NCBI GenBank assembly: GCA_037127255.1
Contig: JBANSL010000004.1
Span: 75,662,627-75,726,626, forward strand
DNA from: Persicaria tinctoria
Taxonomy: Eukaryota > Streptophyta > Magnoliopsida > Caryophyllales > Polygonaceae
Length of the DNA: 64,000 bases
Direction: 5' to 3'
In this document: in pieces, positions 10,549-22,759 of the stretch
How the letters are laid out: each line of letters starts with the position of its first letter
How positions within the stretch are numbered: the first letter of the stretch is position 1
Made by a program: the position numbers and the translations under genes
The notes under the pieces: generated by a model
Database searches by the model: none
The model's input: only the letters and a program-made list of their open reading frames with translations
Told to the model about the DNA's origin: nothing

Positions 10549-11235
10549 CTGCACCATTGCTGACCCGCTCCATGAGTGTTGGCACCCAGTATTTCATCGA
10601 CGGCATGCTCCATCTTCGAGCCCAGCTCACCCTCAACACCACCCACTCTTGACACTTTTGACTCACTCAATTCACACACATTTGCATTGTTTATATTATA
10701 ATTCTCTTTCTATGTTCTACATTTGTAAGTTATCTTCATTCTTCAGTTAATTCAATAACCTATATATGCCTTAGCTTAGTTGGTATGGAGTGGGAATTTT
10801 TAGTGATTTGGTCTTGAGTTCAAATCCTCTTTATGAATTTTTCCCTTTTTAAAACTTAAAATAGCTGTTTAAATTATATATTTAGTATGTTTTTCACTAT
10901 ATTTTCTACAACAAAATTATATCTTACCCCAAGTGTGAATGGATAGGATGAGCTCTTCAAGAGATGTTTCTAACCTCTATCAATCTATCGTGCTTATCGG
11001 CTTTGAGATGAACCCCTTTTTTATTTGTGATTTTCCTATGTTTTATTTAATTGTTTTGACCTTTCATATATGTATGACCTCTATAATTTGCGATGATTAT
11101 TCTGTACCATTTTTGTTTAATTAATGGATACAAGTCTTTTGACATGTTCTAATTCAAGATAACATTACACTTGCAAGAATTCAATAATATTTATATTTAA
11201 CGAAATTGGGTCAAATTATATATCTTATGCATATA
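10549..11235. other. intergenic, with a tRNA-like SINE fragment
   Basis: No gene is seen. At about 10766-10850 the plus strand has an A-box-like TTAGCTTAGTTGG and a B-box-like GAGTTCAAATCC at tRNA spacing, consistent with an old SINE fragment. The rest is AT-rich. Confidence 0.45.
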
Positions 11236-11237
11236 TA

Positions 11238-11400
11238 GATATGTTTGGCGGAGTATTATGTGGGAACGAGAGGTGTTAGAGGAGGGGTGTTATTGGGCAG
11301 TGGGGAATGGGACTAATTTGAGGTCGTGGGTAGATCGATGGATGTTGAGGCCGATCTATTTCAAGCCCATAACCAATGTAAGAGGGAGGGTGTTTGTTTT
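11238..11400 (+). pseudogene. LINE ORF2 fragment
   Basis: A short frame reads WEREVLEEGCYWAVGNG followed by a Trp-rich segment. This is the stretch just before the zinc-binding (zf-RVT) region of plant L1 ORF2 proteins. Nothing of reverse transcriptase is left around it. Confidence 0.65.
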
Positions 11401-11512
11401 TATTGATTGGAATAAGAAGGGGTTCAAAATGATCTCAATGTTGATAGATGTAAATAAGATCATAAAAGGCACGAAGAGTCCCATATTGAAAGTTGAACAT
11501 AAAAAATCTTAA

Positions 11513-12585
11513 TATATAAATCGGTGGGCTTATACTGCTAGTACAAGAAGTGGTGATTGAATCTGATTACCTGCAACTAGTAAATTAGTTGCAAGACTGA
11601 ATTACTTACTGGACGGTGGCTGTACTGATGATTTCAGCAAGGAGGTTGCAACTTGTTGATGGTCTTCGGTGCGCAGGAAAGGGAACCAAGCTGCTCACTA
11701 TCTCGCCCAACAACGTACGTCTTGCTGCTCCGGTTTTTATTTTATTTTTTTAGAATTTGATTTACCTAAATCTCCGTTTGACATTGTTTTCGGAGACTTA
11801 ATGGTGTCGGAATAAGAGCAGAGTTCTTCACATTAAAAACAAATAAAATATGTGGGGTAATGTTTTAATGAATATGAGAAAAATATTCGGATCGGATGAA
11901 TATTATTCAAATGAATATTCAGATGAATATATCTATCTAATTGAACAATTGAATACGATGGAAGGAGATACAAGAAAAAACAATTTACAACTACTTAGTT
12001 GATATATAATGTAATTAAAAATATATTTGGTTTTATATATAATTTGAAAAATCAAAATTTTATATAAAAATTTCACTTAATAACTCATATAAATATTCAT
12101 TTATTATAAATTACATATTCAATATATTTCTTCTAAATATTTATAGAAATAGTAGATGTAGAAATTGTCACAAAGTTCAATTTCACGTACATAGAAATGA
12201 CGTTCAATATATTTCTTTGCTCTGCTCTTTCATCCATATGGATGCTCTTAGCTCTTAAGGTTCCCCTAAAGCCAAATTGTTTCCGGTTCAAAAAAATAAA
12301 ATAAATTCACGTACATAGAAATGACGTAAGTCATAACAAAATATTCATATATTTTAACTTTTATATCCCTTTTTAACCCCTTAAATATTCACCTATACTA
12401 ATTATCATAAATAGTTCAAATAAATATTCACATATTATAAGTTTAGTTCAATGTTTCGTGTTCAGTGTTTAACATTTAAATATTCATCAAAATATTAGAT
12501 ACAAGTTGAAATCTATTTTCAATTATGTATGTAAAAAAAAGGGTGATTACTAACTAGAAAACATATAGAAAGAGAAAGTAGCAAA
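11513..12585. other. AT-rich spacer, nothing recognised
   Basis: Strongly AT-rich with no supported gene, RNA or repeat structure. Confidence 0.5.
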
Positions 12586-12599
12586 GATATGGGTTCAAG

Positions 12600-14609
12600 T
12601 TTGAAACAAAAGAAAGAGCTCACTCCAAATCTATCAGGATTAACCATAAACTACAATAAGAGCTCACTCCAATGCTCTAAGAATGTTAATCCTAATTTGA
12701 CAAGGGATTTGGCAGCCCACATGGGTATCCCAGTCTCAAAAACTATTGAAAAATACCTTGGAATACCTCTTGTCAACGGCAGAATAAAAAATAGTGTCTT
12801 TGATGAAGCAATCTAGAACATGAAAAAACAACTCTCAAAATGGAAAGCATCCACCCTTTCTCAAGCGGGCAGAACTGTTCTAATACAATCAAACTTAAGC
12901 TCCAAAACAAACTACTTAATGCAAAACTTCCTTTTGCCCAAAGGAGTTCTTAACCAAATGGATCAAATCAACAGAAACTTCTTTTGGAATAAATCACCAG
13001 CAGATAAATACATCCCTCTGATCAGCTGGGATACCATTTGCAAAAGTAAATCGTTTGGAGGCTTAGGCCTTAAAAAAGCAGAGGAATTAAATATCGCCCT
13101 TCAAATGAAACTTCTTTGGAAAATATACAAAAATGAAAATAGCATATGGGTAGAAATCATAAAGGAAAAATACCTCCAACAAGAAAGCATAAGGAGCTTC
13201 AACAAAAAAGATGCTTCATGGCAATTCGGAAGGCTTCTCACCCTAAGGAAAATTTTTGAAGAAGGACTCCTCTGGGTTGTTGGTAATGGCTCGACTATAA
13301 ACTTATGGGAAGACAACTGGATCCCATCAATCAACCTAAGAGACTACATAGGTACAAATGATCCTAACATGACAGTTGAATCTCTTATCTGTGACATGAA
13401 GCTATGGAAGGAAGATATGTTAACGCAGACCTTCCCCCAAGGAGTCATCGACAAGATTCTGCAATTAAAAATCCCCCAGTGGCAAGCTCAAGACAACCTG
13501 ATTTGGAATCCCGACCTAGAAGGTAAATTCACTACTAGGTCGGTGACGAAAATTCTGGCTACACAACCCCAAGATCATAACTCACAAAGCTGGATTTGGA
13601 AGCTTAAGGCCCCCCCTCGCATCAAAAACCTCCTTTGGAAGATCAAGAATATTGATGGTCTTCCAACGACTGACAGACTTAATAGGTATGTTAACAGAGT
13701 CCCTAACCAATGCTCTCTTTGTGGCCATGCAAATGAAGATGCTGCTCATCTATTCACTAAGTGCACCTACACAAGAGAAGTCATAGCCCAATATGAGCAG
13801 AAATCAGGTCTGTACTTCCACAATCTTAATCTACATGACTACATGGCCCCCTGAGTGAAAAACTATATAGAATCAATATGTTTAACACTAACTTTATTGA
13901 TCTAGCTTTTATATGGCAGTCTATTTGGAACATTAGGAATGACAAAATTTTCAGGTCTAAAGACCCGACTGACACCTCTGTACTGATCCAGATGATAAAC
14001 CAGAGCATTACGGATTGGACAAAGGAAGAACAACACAACACAAAACAAAAATCAAACGCTATAAGAAGGGTTAGAGCTAGATGGACCAGACCTCCTAGGA
14101 CTATCTACAAGATTAATGTAGATGGTTCTTTTACCCAATCTGGAAAAAGCCAGATTGGGGGAATCATTCGTGATTCTGAAGGAAATATTATTGATATTTT
14201 CTCCAAAGAAGCTAATGTTGGGTCAGCAATCCAAACAGAAGCCTCTGCCATGATTCTAGGACTACAAAGAGCAAGACAGAAGGGACTAAGGAAGATTATT
14301 ATGGAAAGTGACAATCAGATTCTGGTCAAAGTAACCAACAGAGAACTGTTGCCCAGATGAGAAATTCTACATCAGATTGAAGAAATCCAAAGGCTTACAG
14401 CTGAATTCTTATCAGTGGAGATCCGACATATATTTAGAGAAGCAAACCATACTGCAGATTATATAGCCAAATAAGTTTTAATTTGTAACTTACCCTCTAT
14501 TCCCTACCATAGAGATCTCTGTAAAATCATCATTCAGGATGATCCGGGAGTTAGGTTGCTTTATTAGCAACGGCTCTCAATGTTTGCCTACTGTAAAAAA
14601 AAAAAAAAA
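12600..14609 (+). mobile_element. 5'-truncated LINE (L1-type)
   Basis: The 3' part of a plant L1 ORF2 followed by a poly(A) run at 14595-14609. It starts inside the reverse transcriptase thumb (YLGIPLVNGR). It then has the maturase-like KWKASTLSQAGRTVL block, the zf-RVT region (WIWKLKAPPRIKNLLWK, CSLCGHANEDAAHLF) and an RNase H domain (NVDGSF, TEASA, MESDNQ, REANHTADYIAK). Stops at 12813, 13852 and 14358 interrupt it. It is a dead copy. Confidence 0.88.
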
Positions 14610-14984
14610 GTTGAAAAAAAAAATGATAATGAATGTACAAATTAAAAATAAATCGTATCCATTCATTAAATTTTAATCTAATGGCTTAGAAATGATCTCA
14701 CAATTTCATTGGAAGAAGAAAATACATTGAAAATTTATTTATATATAGACATACACATTAATGACGCAATGAGCTAGTGTAGTTTTAGAAACTCTAGCCA
14801 TTCAATGACCGGTTGCAATACAAAAATTGAATCCAAGTTGATAGATAGAGTCGTAGTTGAAGTTAATAAGTTAGTTGTTTAAAATGTATATTAAATTTGT
14901 TTATAACTTAGTAAGTTGATATTTGGTAACCTGCTGTTTTGGGTTAGGCTCGTTTGTTCAGCTGGACAGTTTGGTTGTCGCTTT

Positions 14985-15112
14985 TGTATTGTACCGTTTT
15001 TTATTTTACGTTATGTTGTATGTTTAACGGTACACCGTCTGTCGACTTTGTCGGCCTCTCGAGGAGTCATGTTTGTCTGGAACTCGAATTATTATCTAAT
15101 TAAAAAAATTGC
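14985..15112 (+). mobile_element. LINE 3'-end fragment
   Basis: The segment with CCGTCTGTCGACTTTGTCGG matches, on the opposite strand, the tails at 53345-53440 and 55015-55110. It is the 3' end of the same LINE family and ends in an A-rich run. Confidence 0.6.
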
Positions 15113-15299
15113 ATATTCAAATTACCCTCGTTGTGCTCGCCTTAGTTGATACTCATGATCCTGCATCGAACCATAACTCATTATAAATGTCAGCCATTTG
15201 AGTAAGGATGGAATTTAGAAGTGAAGAGTAAACAATTCGTTTGTATAAGTAGGAGATGGAAGAAATTAAAGGGTGAGTTTTGTCATATGCCACATGTAT

Positions 15300-15610
15300 T
15301 TCATTGTCTTGTTCGTTGTTGATGAACGGGGAAGAGAGAGAGGAATTCAAATGGTAGGGTTAGGGTTAGTTGAGTAGAATTAAATATTTTTATTAATCAA
15401 AGGAAAATGATTCCATTGTCAAATTAAAATGTCTAGATACCAACAATAAATTCGATAATCGATTAAATAAAAAAAATAGACGTACAATGGCGACAATTGT
15501 TGAGTGAGATATTTGGTTTTTTGTCCCTTGAAAAAACTTAAATGAAAATGAATAAACAATATAATCATTTTAAAAAATAAAAAAGCCAGAGCACATCAAA
15601 TTTCGGCACA
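15300..15610. repeat. duplicate of the Rab-fragment upstream flank, copy 1
   Basis: Shares long stretches with 17345-17421 plus 18052-18600, including GAGGAATTCAAATGGTAGGG and the later block ATGATTCCATTGTCAAATTA. It is the unoccupied version of the site at which a Mutator-like element sits in the second copy. Confidence 0.8.
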
Positions 15611-15612
15611 AT

Positions 15613-16029
15613 TTTAAACTTTTTAGGCTCAAAATATTAATATCAGGCCCATAACTAGTTATAGTTTTAAATATTGGGCCTCGTACAAATTATGGAAATC
15701 ATATCCTTTCCCCTTTATTCATTTGTTATACTTTTCTCTTTGGTTTTGTCATGAGTTTCTGTAGGTGTCCGAGTTATTAGGAAACACCCTAGCCTCTATT
15801 GGGATACAAAATATCCCACATTGATTATGGGGATAAAAGACCCCAAAATATAAAGGGGTGAAACCTTACATAATGACTTAAGCTTTTGTGTGTTGAAATA
15901 CAAAACCTCCAAAAAAAACAATATAAACTCGACATGACTTTTATTTTCATACGACCCTATTGATTATAACTTATAATACAATATTATGTATTATAAATTA
16001 TAATTAATCATCATTCAAATAAATCCTTA
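15613..16029. other. AT-rich spacer, nothing recognised
   Basis: No supported gene. It contains an unusual stretch near 15765-15890 with GGGATAC and GGGGATAAAAGACCCC motifs that I could not classify. Confidence 0.4.
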
Positions 16030-16875
16030 CCACACTTTATATTAGCAACCAGAATCTATTGACATAAAACAGAAAATTAAAATGTTTCATAAACCAATCA
16101 TATATATCAATCTTATATACATATGAAAGTAATTGATTTATATAACCACACTCTAACAGCTAGAAACAATCAGTATATAAGAATAAAATAGTCTATATGC
16201 AACAGATGTACGGTATATGGATATTCTCCTTGCCAACTCGTAGGTGTAAACATGTGTTCAACAATCAAGGACGATATCTTCTTGCCAACTCATAGGTGTA
16301 AACATGTGTTCAGCAATCAGGGACGACGTGTCCATACCTCCTTAGATGCGAGGTGTTCTTGCAAGTCGCTTTGGCTTTCTTGTCGTCGTGATCCGATCCT
16401 TCCTTTTTCAAGTTGACATTAACGAATGAAATCACCTCACAGGGATACTTCTCGTTGCAATCTAACTTGATGGTCTCATCCGAATGACTCGTTCCATGGA
16501 TGTTAGGGATACTCCTCGTTGCAATCTAACTTGATGGTCTCATCCGAATGACTCATTCCATGGATGTTGCGGTATGTCACTTTACTCACTTGGACTGCGG
16601 ATCTCAACTATTTTTGTTACATTACTACCGTCAATTGGTAAGTGGGAAGGAAATGAAATGGGAGTATTAGACCAGGTTGGATTCCTATTTTTTTTAACTG
16701 GGTAGTTGTTGTTGTATTACCGACAGAAGAAATTACCAGAAGAAATTTTGAGATAATTTAGGAAGTATGTTGATTTGATTGATGAGGAAAAAGTGTAACG
16801 TTACCGATTTAGAGCATGCCTTCTTTTGGTGGTCAGAGTAGTTTTGGTCTATAATGATGGGATTTGTCAGATTGA
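16030..16875 (-). pseudogene. third, truncated polygalacturonase copy
   Basis: Matches the 3' end of the block A and B polygalacturonases: the downstream flank, exon 8, the last intron and the start of exon 7. It breaks off at about 16875, where the Rab fragment follows. Exon 8 contains an internal duplication: the segment starting AGGGATACT and running to CCATGGATGTT occurs twice, near 16440-16505 and 16506-16570. It is more diverged than blocks A and B are from each other, so it is the older copy. No product is expected. Confidence 0.85.
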
Positions 16876-16912
16876 AGGAATATGTATTGAATCGAGTAGC
16901 TAAACGCAGTAA

Positions 16913-17251
16913 TTAGTAATTACTCCTATCAATTTGAATCAGACCGATCCAGTAGCAATACATGTACCCTGAGCAATTTGTTGAAGAAAGAAGCACAAAC
17001 ATCGGAATTCCAGAAAATTTCGAGCCTTTCTTGCCAGTGGTATCCCAAATATGAGCCTTAACGGTCTTTTCATCAATGATGAGCGATTTCGTCTGGAACT
17101 CGACACCAATCGTTGCCTTGACATTAGTATTGAATTCACTCTTGGCGAAATGCGCAATTAGCTGAGATTTACCGACGGCAGAGTCGCCGATCAAGACCAC
17201 CTTGAACATGTAATCGATCTTGGTGGTAACACCGCCATATACATTCGACAT
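16913..17251 (-). pseudogene. RabA-type small GTPase fragment (N-terminal part)
   Basis: Rab GTPases of the RabA/Rab11 group direct post-Golgi vesicle traffic. The frame starts MSNVYGG and holds the P-loop GDSAVGKS, the effector region ATIGVEFQT and the switch II start WDTTG. The normal WDTAGQE is altered to WDTTGKK, losing the catalytic Gln. Similarity stops there, and the rest of the G domain and the prenylated tail are missing. The fragment abuts the truncated polygalacturonase copy and is probably a rearrangement remnant. Confidence 0.85.
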
Positions 17252-17344
17252 TTTGGCGCTGGCCTTGAGATTTTCGTCTCCGATTTCTAATCCACAACAT
17301 AAAACAACAACAAAATTGATCCGCAGATTTAAACGATCAAAATC

Positions 17345-18620
17345 TCAACAACGGGGAAGAGGGAGAGGAATTCAAATGGTAGGGTTAGGGTTGGTTGAGT
17401 AGAATTAAATATTTTTATTAAGTGAAAACTAAATAAATAATCCTCACCCTTTGGGGTGTGTCAAAAATATATCTTGAACTTTCAAATGTAATAAAAATAT
17501 TCCGATCTTTGAGGATAGTGGTAACATATTACCACAAGTTTTCTCACGGGAAAAAAATGATGATAAAATAGCCTATGTTGATTTTTTTTACAAGGCAGCC
17601 TGCGAGGAAGCCTTTTTACAAATTAGCACTAAAATTGGGTTTTCTTGAACGGTTTTCTCAGGAAAAAAATTAACCGACACCAAAATTAAACGAGGGAGGA
17701 AGACTGTCATTGAAGAGGAACCATGATCTGCTTGGAAGACCTGAAAGACAATTCAAGAGGCGACCACAGTCCACGGAAGAAGATAGAATGGAATAAAAGA
17801 CATTGGGTATTAATCCGGTCAAACTCTTTATTTTTTTCCAGCTAAGGAAACCGACCGTTCAAGAAAACCCTTGTAAAAAAAATCCACGGAGGTTGCTTTG
17901 TCAACATTTTTGACCCGTGAGAAAACTCATGGTAATATATTACCACTACCCTCAAAGGTCGTGATATTTTTATTACATTTAAAAGTTGAGGATATATTTT
18001 TACCATACCTCCAAAGGTGGAAGTATTTTGATTAGTTTTCACTTTCATTAATGAAAGGAAAATGATTCCATTGTCAAATTAAAATGTCTAGAAACCAACA
18101 ATAAAATGGATAATCGATTAAGAGCTCGTTTGGTATAAGAACACAAGCTAAACGGAAAGAAAATAAATTTTATGTAGGAAAATATATCTAGATAAGAGAA
18201 AAATACTATTTTTTGTGTGAAAAATAAGATAGGAGGGGTAATGATTAGATGAGTATAGGGGATATGGTTATTCTTTGCTCAAATGAGTGATTGAAATAAA
18301 GAGGAACACAACCAATTTTATATAAAACGTTGAGAAGGGAGGTTAATGATTAAATTTTTTGACAATATATCTTAAATAATAATTGGAGTTACTGGATTAC
18401 CTAACTCTGGATTACCTTTATTTCCTTTCCCTTTCCCTTTCCAAAATTTAAATAAAAACGAACCCTAAATCCAACAAAAATAGACGTACAATGGAAAAAA
18501 ATTGTCAAAATGAGATATTTGTTCTTTTTCCGTTGAAAAAACTTAGATGAAAATGAATGAGCGATATAATAATTTTGAAAAATAAAAAAGCCAAAGCCCA
18601 TCAATTTCGGCCCAAATCTG
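17345..18620. repeat. duplicate of the Rab-fragment upstream flank, copy 2
   Basis: The same sequence as 15300-15610, interrupted by a Mutator-like element at 17422-18042 and by extra AT-rich DNA around 18120-18480. Confidence 0.75.
17422..18042. mobile_element. non-autonomous Mutator-like element with long TIRs
   Basis: 621 bp with terminal inverted repeats that begin GTGAAAACTA and remain recognisable for over 200 bp (for example TTTTCTCACGGG near 17540 against CCCGTGAGAAAA near 17920). It is flanked by a 9 bp target-site duplication, TTTTATTAA and TTTCATTAA, with one mismatch. Long TIRs and 9 bp duplications are typical of Mutator-like elements. The unoccupied target is seen at about 15390-15405. 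No transposase frame is present. Confidence 0.85.
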
Positions 18621-18858
18621 AACCTGTTAGGCCCAATATGTTAAATATGTTTATTATACTTTTCATTGATTTTGCAATGTGTTTAGGTAGGTGCGGCCTA
18701 AGCCATTAACAAACACACTTTGGACGTGGCCGGGGAAAGATTGCGTACATCTTGACCCCAGATTCTATTTAAGCGGGATAAACTAAAATGTTGTTGTGTT
18801 GCTTTATCAAGGTACTAAGGTCTATTTAGGTAGTAGTTGATTATAACTTATAGTAATA
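18052..18858. other. AT-rich spacer
   Basis: Apart from the duplicated flank noted above, nothing recognised. Confidence 0.4.
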
Positions 18859-19378
18859 CTCCCTCTGTCCAACAATACATGAGTTTTTAGATGTAAATTT
18901 TTTTCCAACAATAGATGGGCTTTTAGGTTTTCTAGGTAAAAAGTTGTAATGATTTGTATTGGTTTGTGTGTTGTTGACTTTTTAAAATAATTTGATTGGT
19001 TAAAATGTGTAGTGGGTGTTAAAAAATAATACTAAAATTTATGAAAAAGTTAGTGCAATGATGATGTTTTTTTAAAAGTAAGGTGTTTTATTAAAACTTG
19101 TGCAAAATGCTACTCCCTCCGTTCCAAAATAGATGGACTTTTACTTTTTAGCACGCTTTTTAAGGAGCGGAAAACTCTATAAAATATTACTTTTTTAATT
19201 CAAATTTTTATACTATTTGATACTTATTACTAATAAGTATCAAATAGTATAAAAATTTGAATTAAAAAAGTAATATTTTATAGAGTTTTCCGCTCCTTAA
19301 AAAGCGTGCTAAAAAGTAAAAGTCCATCTATTTTGGAACGGAGGGAGTAAAAATCAATGTATTTTAGGACGGAGGGAG
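18859..19378. mobile_element. Stowaway-like MITE, outer element
   Basis: Begins CTCCCTCTGTCC after a TA and ends GGACGGAGGGAG before a TA, the Stowaway (Tc1/mariner) signature. A second element of the same kind is nested inside it. Confidence 0.75.
19113..19347. mobile_element. Stowaway-like MITE, perfect palindrome, nested
   Basis: 235 bp between two TA dinucleotides, starting CTCCCTCCGTTCC. The two arms of about 115 bp appear identical when one is reverse-complemented, with only a few bases at the centre. It is a complete fold-back and looks recently inserted in the outer element. Confidence 0.92.
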
Positions 19379-19671
19379 TACAATATTGTGTATTATACAT
19401 TATAATTAATGGTTATTCAAATAAATCCTCACCACAATGCAATTTATTTTTCATGTAAAAACCAAAACAATCAGAGCTCTTTATATTAACCACCAGAATC
19501 TATTGACATATATAAAACAGAAAATTTAAATGTTTCATAAACCTATCTTATATAAGAATAAAACCAAACCCTTACAATTAGAAGCAATCAGTATATAAGA
19601 ATAAAATCATTTGTATAAACGCAATGGATGTACGCTATATGAATCTTCTTCTTGTTAGTGTAAACACGTCT

Positions 19672-21631
19672 TCAGCATTCAGGGACGACGCGTCCATATC
19701 TCCTCAGATTCGAGGTGTTCTTGCAAGTAGCTTTGGCTTTCTTGTCATGATCACCTCCTTCCTTCTCCAAGTTGACATTATCGAATGAAATCCCTTCGCA
19801 GGGATACTTCTCACTACAATCTAACTTGATAGCCTCATCCGAATGGCTCGTTCCATGGATGTTGCGGTATGTCACTTGACTGAGTTGGACCGCGGATCCC
19901 TGCCATTTTTGTTACATTACTACTGTTAGAAGAAATTCTGAGATAATCTAGGAAGTGGGTTGATTTGATTGATGAGGAAAAGTGTAACGTTACCGATTTG
20001 GAGCATTTTCGGTGGTCACAGTAGTTTTGGTCTATGATGATGGGATTCGTCACGTTCTTCATTTCCACGTTCTCAAATGTGATGTCTCTTGCATAACCCG
20101 AACCTCCCTGCCAACTCTTGATTCGAACACCATTGGTGGTACCGGAGAGTGTTGCTCGGTTTACATGTATGTTTGAAACCTTCACCCATTCTCCATCTTT
20201 TCCTAGGCTTCCAATACTGCACATCCGAATTTCAAAACTCAATTCACAACGACAAGATTCGAACTCACAAATTATTAAAGAGCGACGGTTTAAGTACCTG
20301 ATTCCATGGCCGGGCCCACAAGTGATGTCCGTGGCTTGGACGTTAGATGACCCTGACACTATCGATATGCAATCATCTCCTATAAATCAACCAAAAAAAA
20401 AAAGACAAATTAAAATCTGTAACATAAATAGTATCAAATTAGGTTACTAATTAAGGTGTAAAATAAAAGGGTACCGGTTGCAATGTGAGAGTCAACTATA
20501 TAAACGTTGCGTGAAGAGGTGACGTGGATGCCGTCGGTATTTGGACTGTGACCGGGTGAAGAAATCGTCACTTTCGAAAGCATAACGTTAACGCTCTCCT
20601 CTACCGTCAGATGCATCTGTTGTGCGTGTTTCACCGTTATTTCCTCCACCGTCACGTTCTTGCAACCGTAGAACGTCATCGCCTGTTCCGTCGCAAAAAA
20701 GCGTTACTATAGTGTATTTGCGAGTTGGACTAAAAAAAAAAAAAAAAAAAAAACAGTACAAAGGATTCAAATTACTTACAGTAGGAGCGTGTTTGCACGG
20801 CTGTAAAACAGAAAAAACGAAAACATTAGTATATACGATCATATAAATACCAAAATAGGTAGGTTAAGATCGATTGACTTACGCGTTGTTTGTTGATTTT
20901 GCAAGAGTTCTTCCACCAAATCTCGCCGTTGCCATCGATGGTACCGTTGCCAGTGATGGTCAGTCCGTCGACGTTTTTGAATATTATCCAATGGCGCCTA
21001 TCGACGGAAAAATCAGATGTTTTGGCCGAAGCTCGGATTGTACCTCGTATCTACAAAAATTCATATAGTTAATAAATAGTAACGTTCTTATTAACCGAGG
21101 AGGAGTGTTGAGTTACATTGTTAGGTATATGAATGATTACCTCCATAGCGATATCGGAGACACAAGGACCCGAGAAGACGAGCTTCTTGGCTGAGTAAGT
21201 CTTTCCCTTAGGCACCACAATCACCGCGTTTTTCGTCGCACATGCCTTATCCCACGCCTTCTTCAAAACCTACATTAATGAAAACTCGTCGTTACTCGAC
21301 ACGAAATTAAAAATAAAAATAAAAATTATTCGATCATAACCCTAAGTTTTTAAAAAATTGTTACATTAGTGTGATCGCCGTTGTTGTTGTAGTTTTCGAA
21401 GCTTTCGAGGTTAATGAAGACAGGGTACGAAACGGGGGAAGACGGTGGAGAAAAGGGCGTGCGGGGATGAGAATGGGAACGGGGATGAACGACGGGGACG
21501 AAAGGTGTGTTGGAGGAAGAATCGGAGTTAGTTGAGTCATGATCGCCATAGTAATGGTACTCGGCGAAACCAGAAGAGAGTCCCAAGAGTATGCAAAGCA
21601 TGAGCAAAGCGATCCTTCCGAAACCCGCCAT
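19672..21631 (-). CDS. polygalacturonase (glycoside hydrolase family 28), 8 exons
   Basis: A secreted pectin-degrading enzyme that hydrolyses alpha-1,4 galacturonan. Exons on the minus strand: 21365-21631, 21141-21269, 20883-21050, 20780-20800, 20475-20682, 20298-20379, 19994-20216 and 19672-19899. All have GT..AG introns and compatible phases and give 441 codons. The start gives a signal peptide (LLMLCILLGLSSGFA). A hydrophilic His/Asp/Ser-rich stretch follows, then the beta-helix domain with FSGPC, NTDG, the DDC pair spanning exons 5 and 6, CGPGHG with its Ser/Ile across exons 6 and 7, and VRIKSW. Cys residues near the C-terminus (LDCSEKYPC, ATCKN, VVPEC) are also typical. Exon 4 is a 21 nt micro-exon encoding PCKHAPT. 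The gene is divergent from the LRB-like fragment, so they share about 850 bp of upstream DNA. Confidence 0.93.
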
Positions 21632-21723
21632 TGATCGATGTTGGAAGAACTCTTACTAATCGAACTCGTTTAGTTTTCTACTCTGAGATTAGGGATGCAG
21701 GGATTTGTTGTCGTTGTTGATGA

Positions 21724-21730
21724 ATTTATA
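21724..21730 (-). promoter_or_regulatory. TATA box of polygalacturonase copy B
   Basis: TATAAAT on the minus strand, about 95 bp before the start codon at 21631 and identical to block A. Confidence 0.55.
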
Positions 21731-22202
21731 AGCATATAATGAGCTAAGGGTTTAACAGGAAGATAGATGATAGATGATAGATGATAGTTGATAGTTTCTA
21801 CGACGGGATTCCTAGATTTGCTCTAAAAATCAAGTAAAAGAAGATAGATGAAATTGTTTAATTAATTAAATAGATGTTTGTTTAGTTTATTTATCTGATT
21901 AATATATTTTTTTGGAAGCAAGAATTTATCTGATTAATATATACGGTTGTTGATAAATTATTACGAAACCTAAATCCTTTGTTGTACTTGTCTAAAAGAA
22001 TTTCCATATATATATATATATATATATATATAAGAGAACAAAGTCAGTAATTAGATCATAATTATAACAATATAGAGTGTATCAAGTTCAAGACCCTACT
22101 ACTCAAAGTCTCAAACTGTCGTGGATACATTATAGATTTTGAATAGAATTAGATTGAAGATAGATAAATTGTCTAAAAAATATATCTTAATATCTAACTA
22201 TT

Positions 22203-22208
<6 letters not shown>

Positions 22209-22287
<79 letters not shown>
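22209..22287. repeat. (TA)n microsatellite
   Basis: About 79 bp of TA. The matching block A site is a shorter mixed CT/TA run. Confidence 0.93.
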
Positions 22288-22289
<2 letters not shown>

Positions 22290-22480
22290 ACTCGTTTTTG
22301 TCCCTTCTTAAAAACCCTAGAGTTTACGACCGGCGGCTGATATATTGCGATCAATCGATCAGCTAGGTAACTTGAGATTTAACTTAGATACCGATTTCCG
22401 TCAATTTATATATTGTGGTTAGGCTTAAATTTGTCTGTTCACTAATTGATGGATGATCTAGTTATCAATTAGATCGATCG

Positions 22481-22635
22481 ATGGAACGACATATAGAGTT
22501 TGCGCGCGTTTAACGACGAGGGTTTCTCCGATAGGGTGCTCCATGTGGAGACCATCTCTGACTCTGACGACGTCCACCACAACTCTCTACCTCCCAAGTC
22601 TGATTATCAAGGCTCCGATAAGCCCAAATTTGGTT
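22481..22635 (+). pseudogene. LRB/POB1-like first-exon fragment
   Basis: The block B partner of the LRB-like exon 1. It begins MERHIEF, but a 5 bp deletion relative to block A just after that point shifts the frame, so FNDEGFSDRVL is no longer joined to the start. Similarity ends where the LINE begins. The rest of the gene is absent. It shows the site without the SINE. Confidence 0.85.
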
Positions 22636-22759
22636 GGAAACTTTCTTAATTTTTTTTTTTTTGTAATCAAACGAGGGGAGGCACCTCCCCCTTAGAAGGG
22701 GTTAGAATTAGAAAAAAAAAAGACAGTTACAAGGTGTACAAGCGGGTCGAAGAAACCCC

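Larger units (their letters stand above)
19473..22635. repeat. segmental duplication, block B
   Basis: Direct copy of 818-4160. It ends inside the first exon-intron region of the LRB-like gene, where a LINE has inserted. It carries the intact polygalacturonase. Confidence 0.93.
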
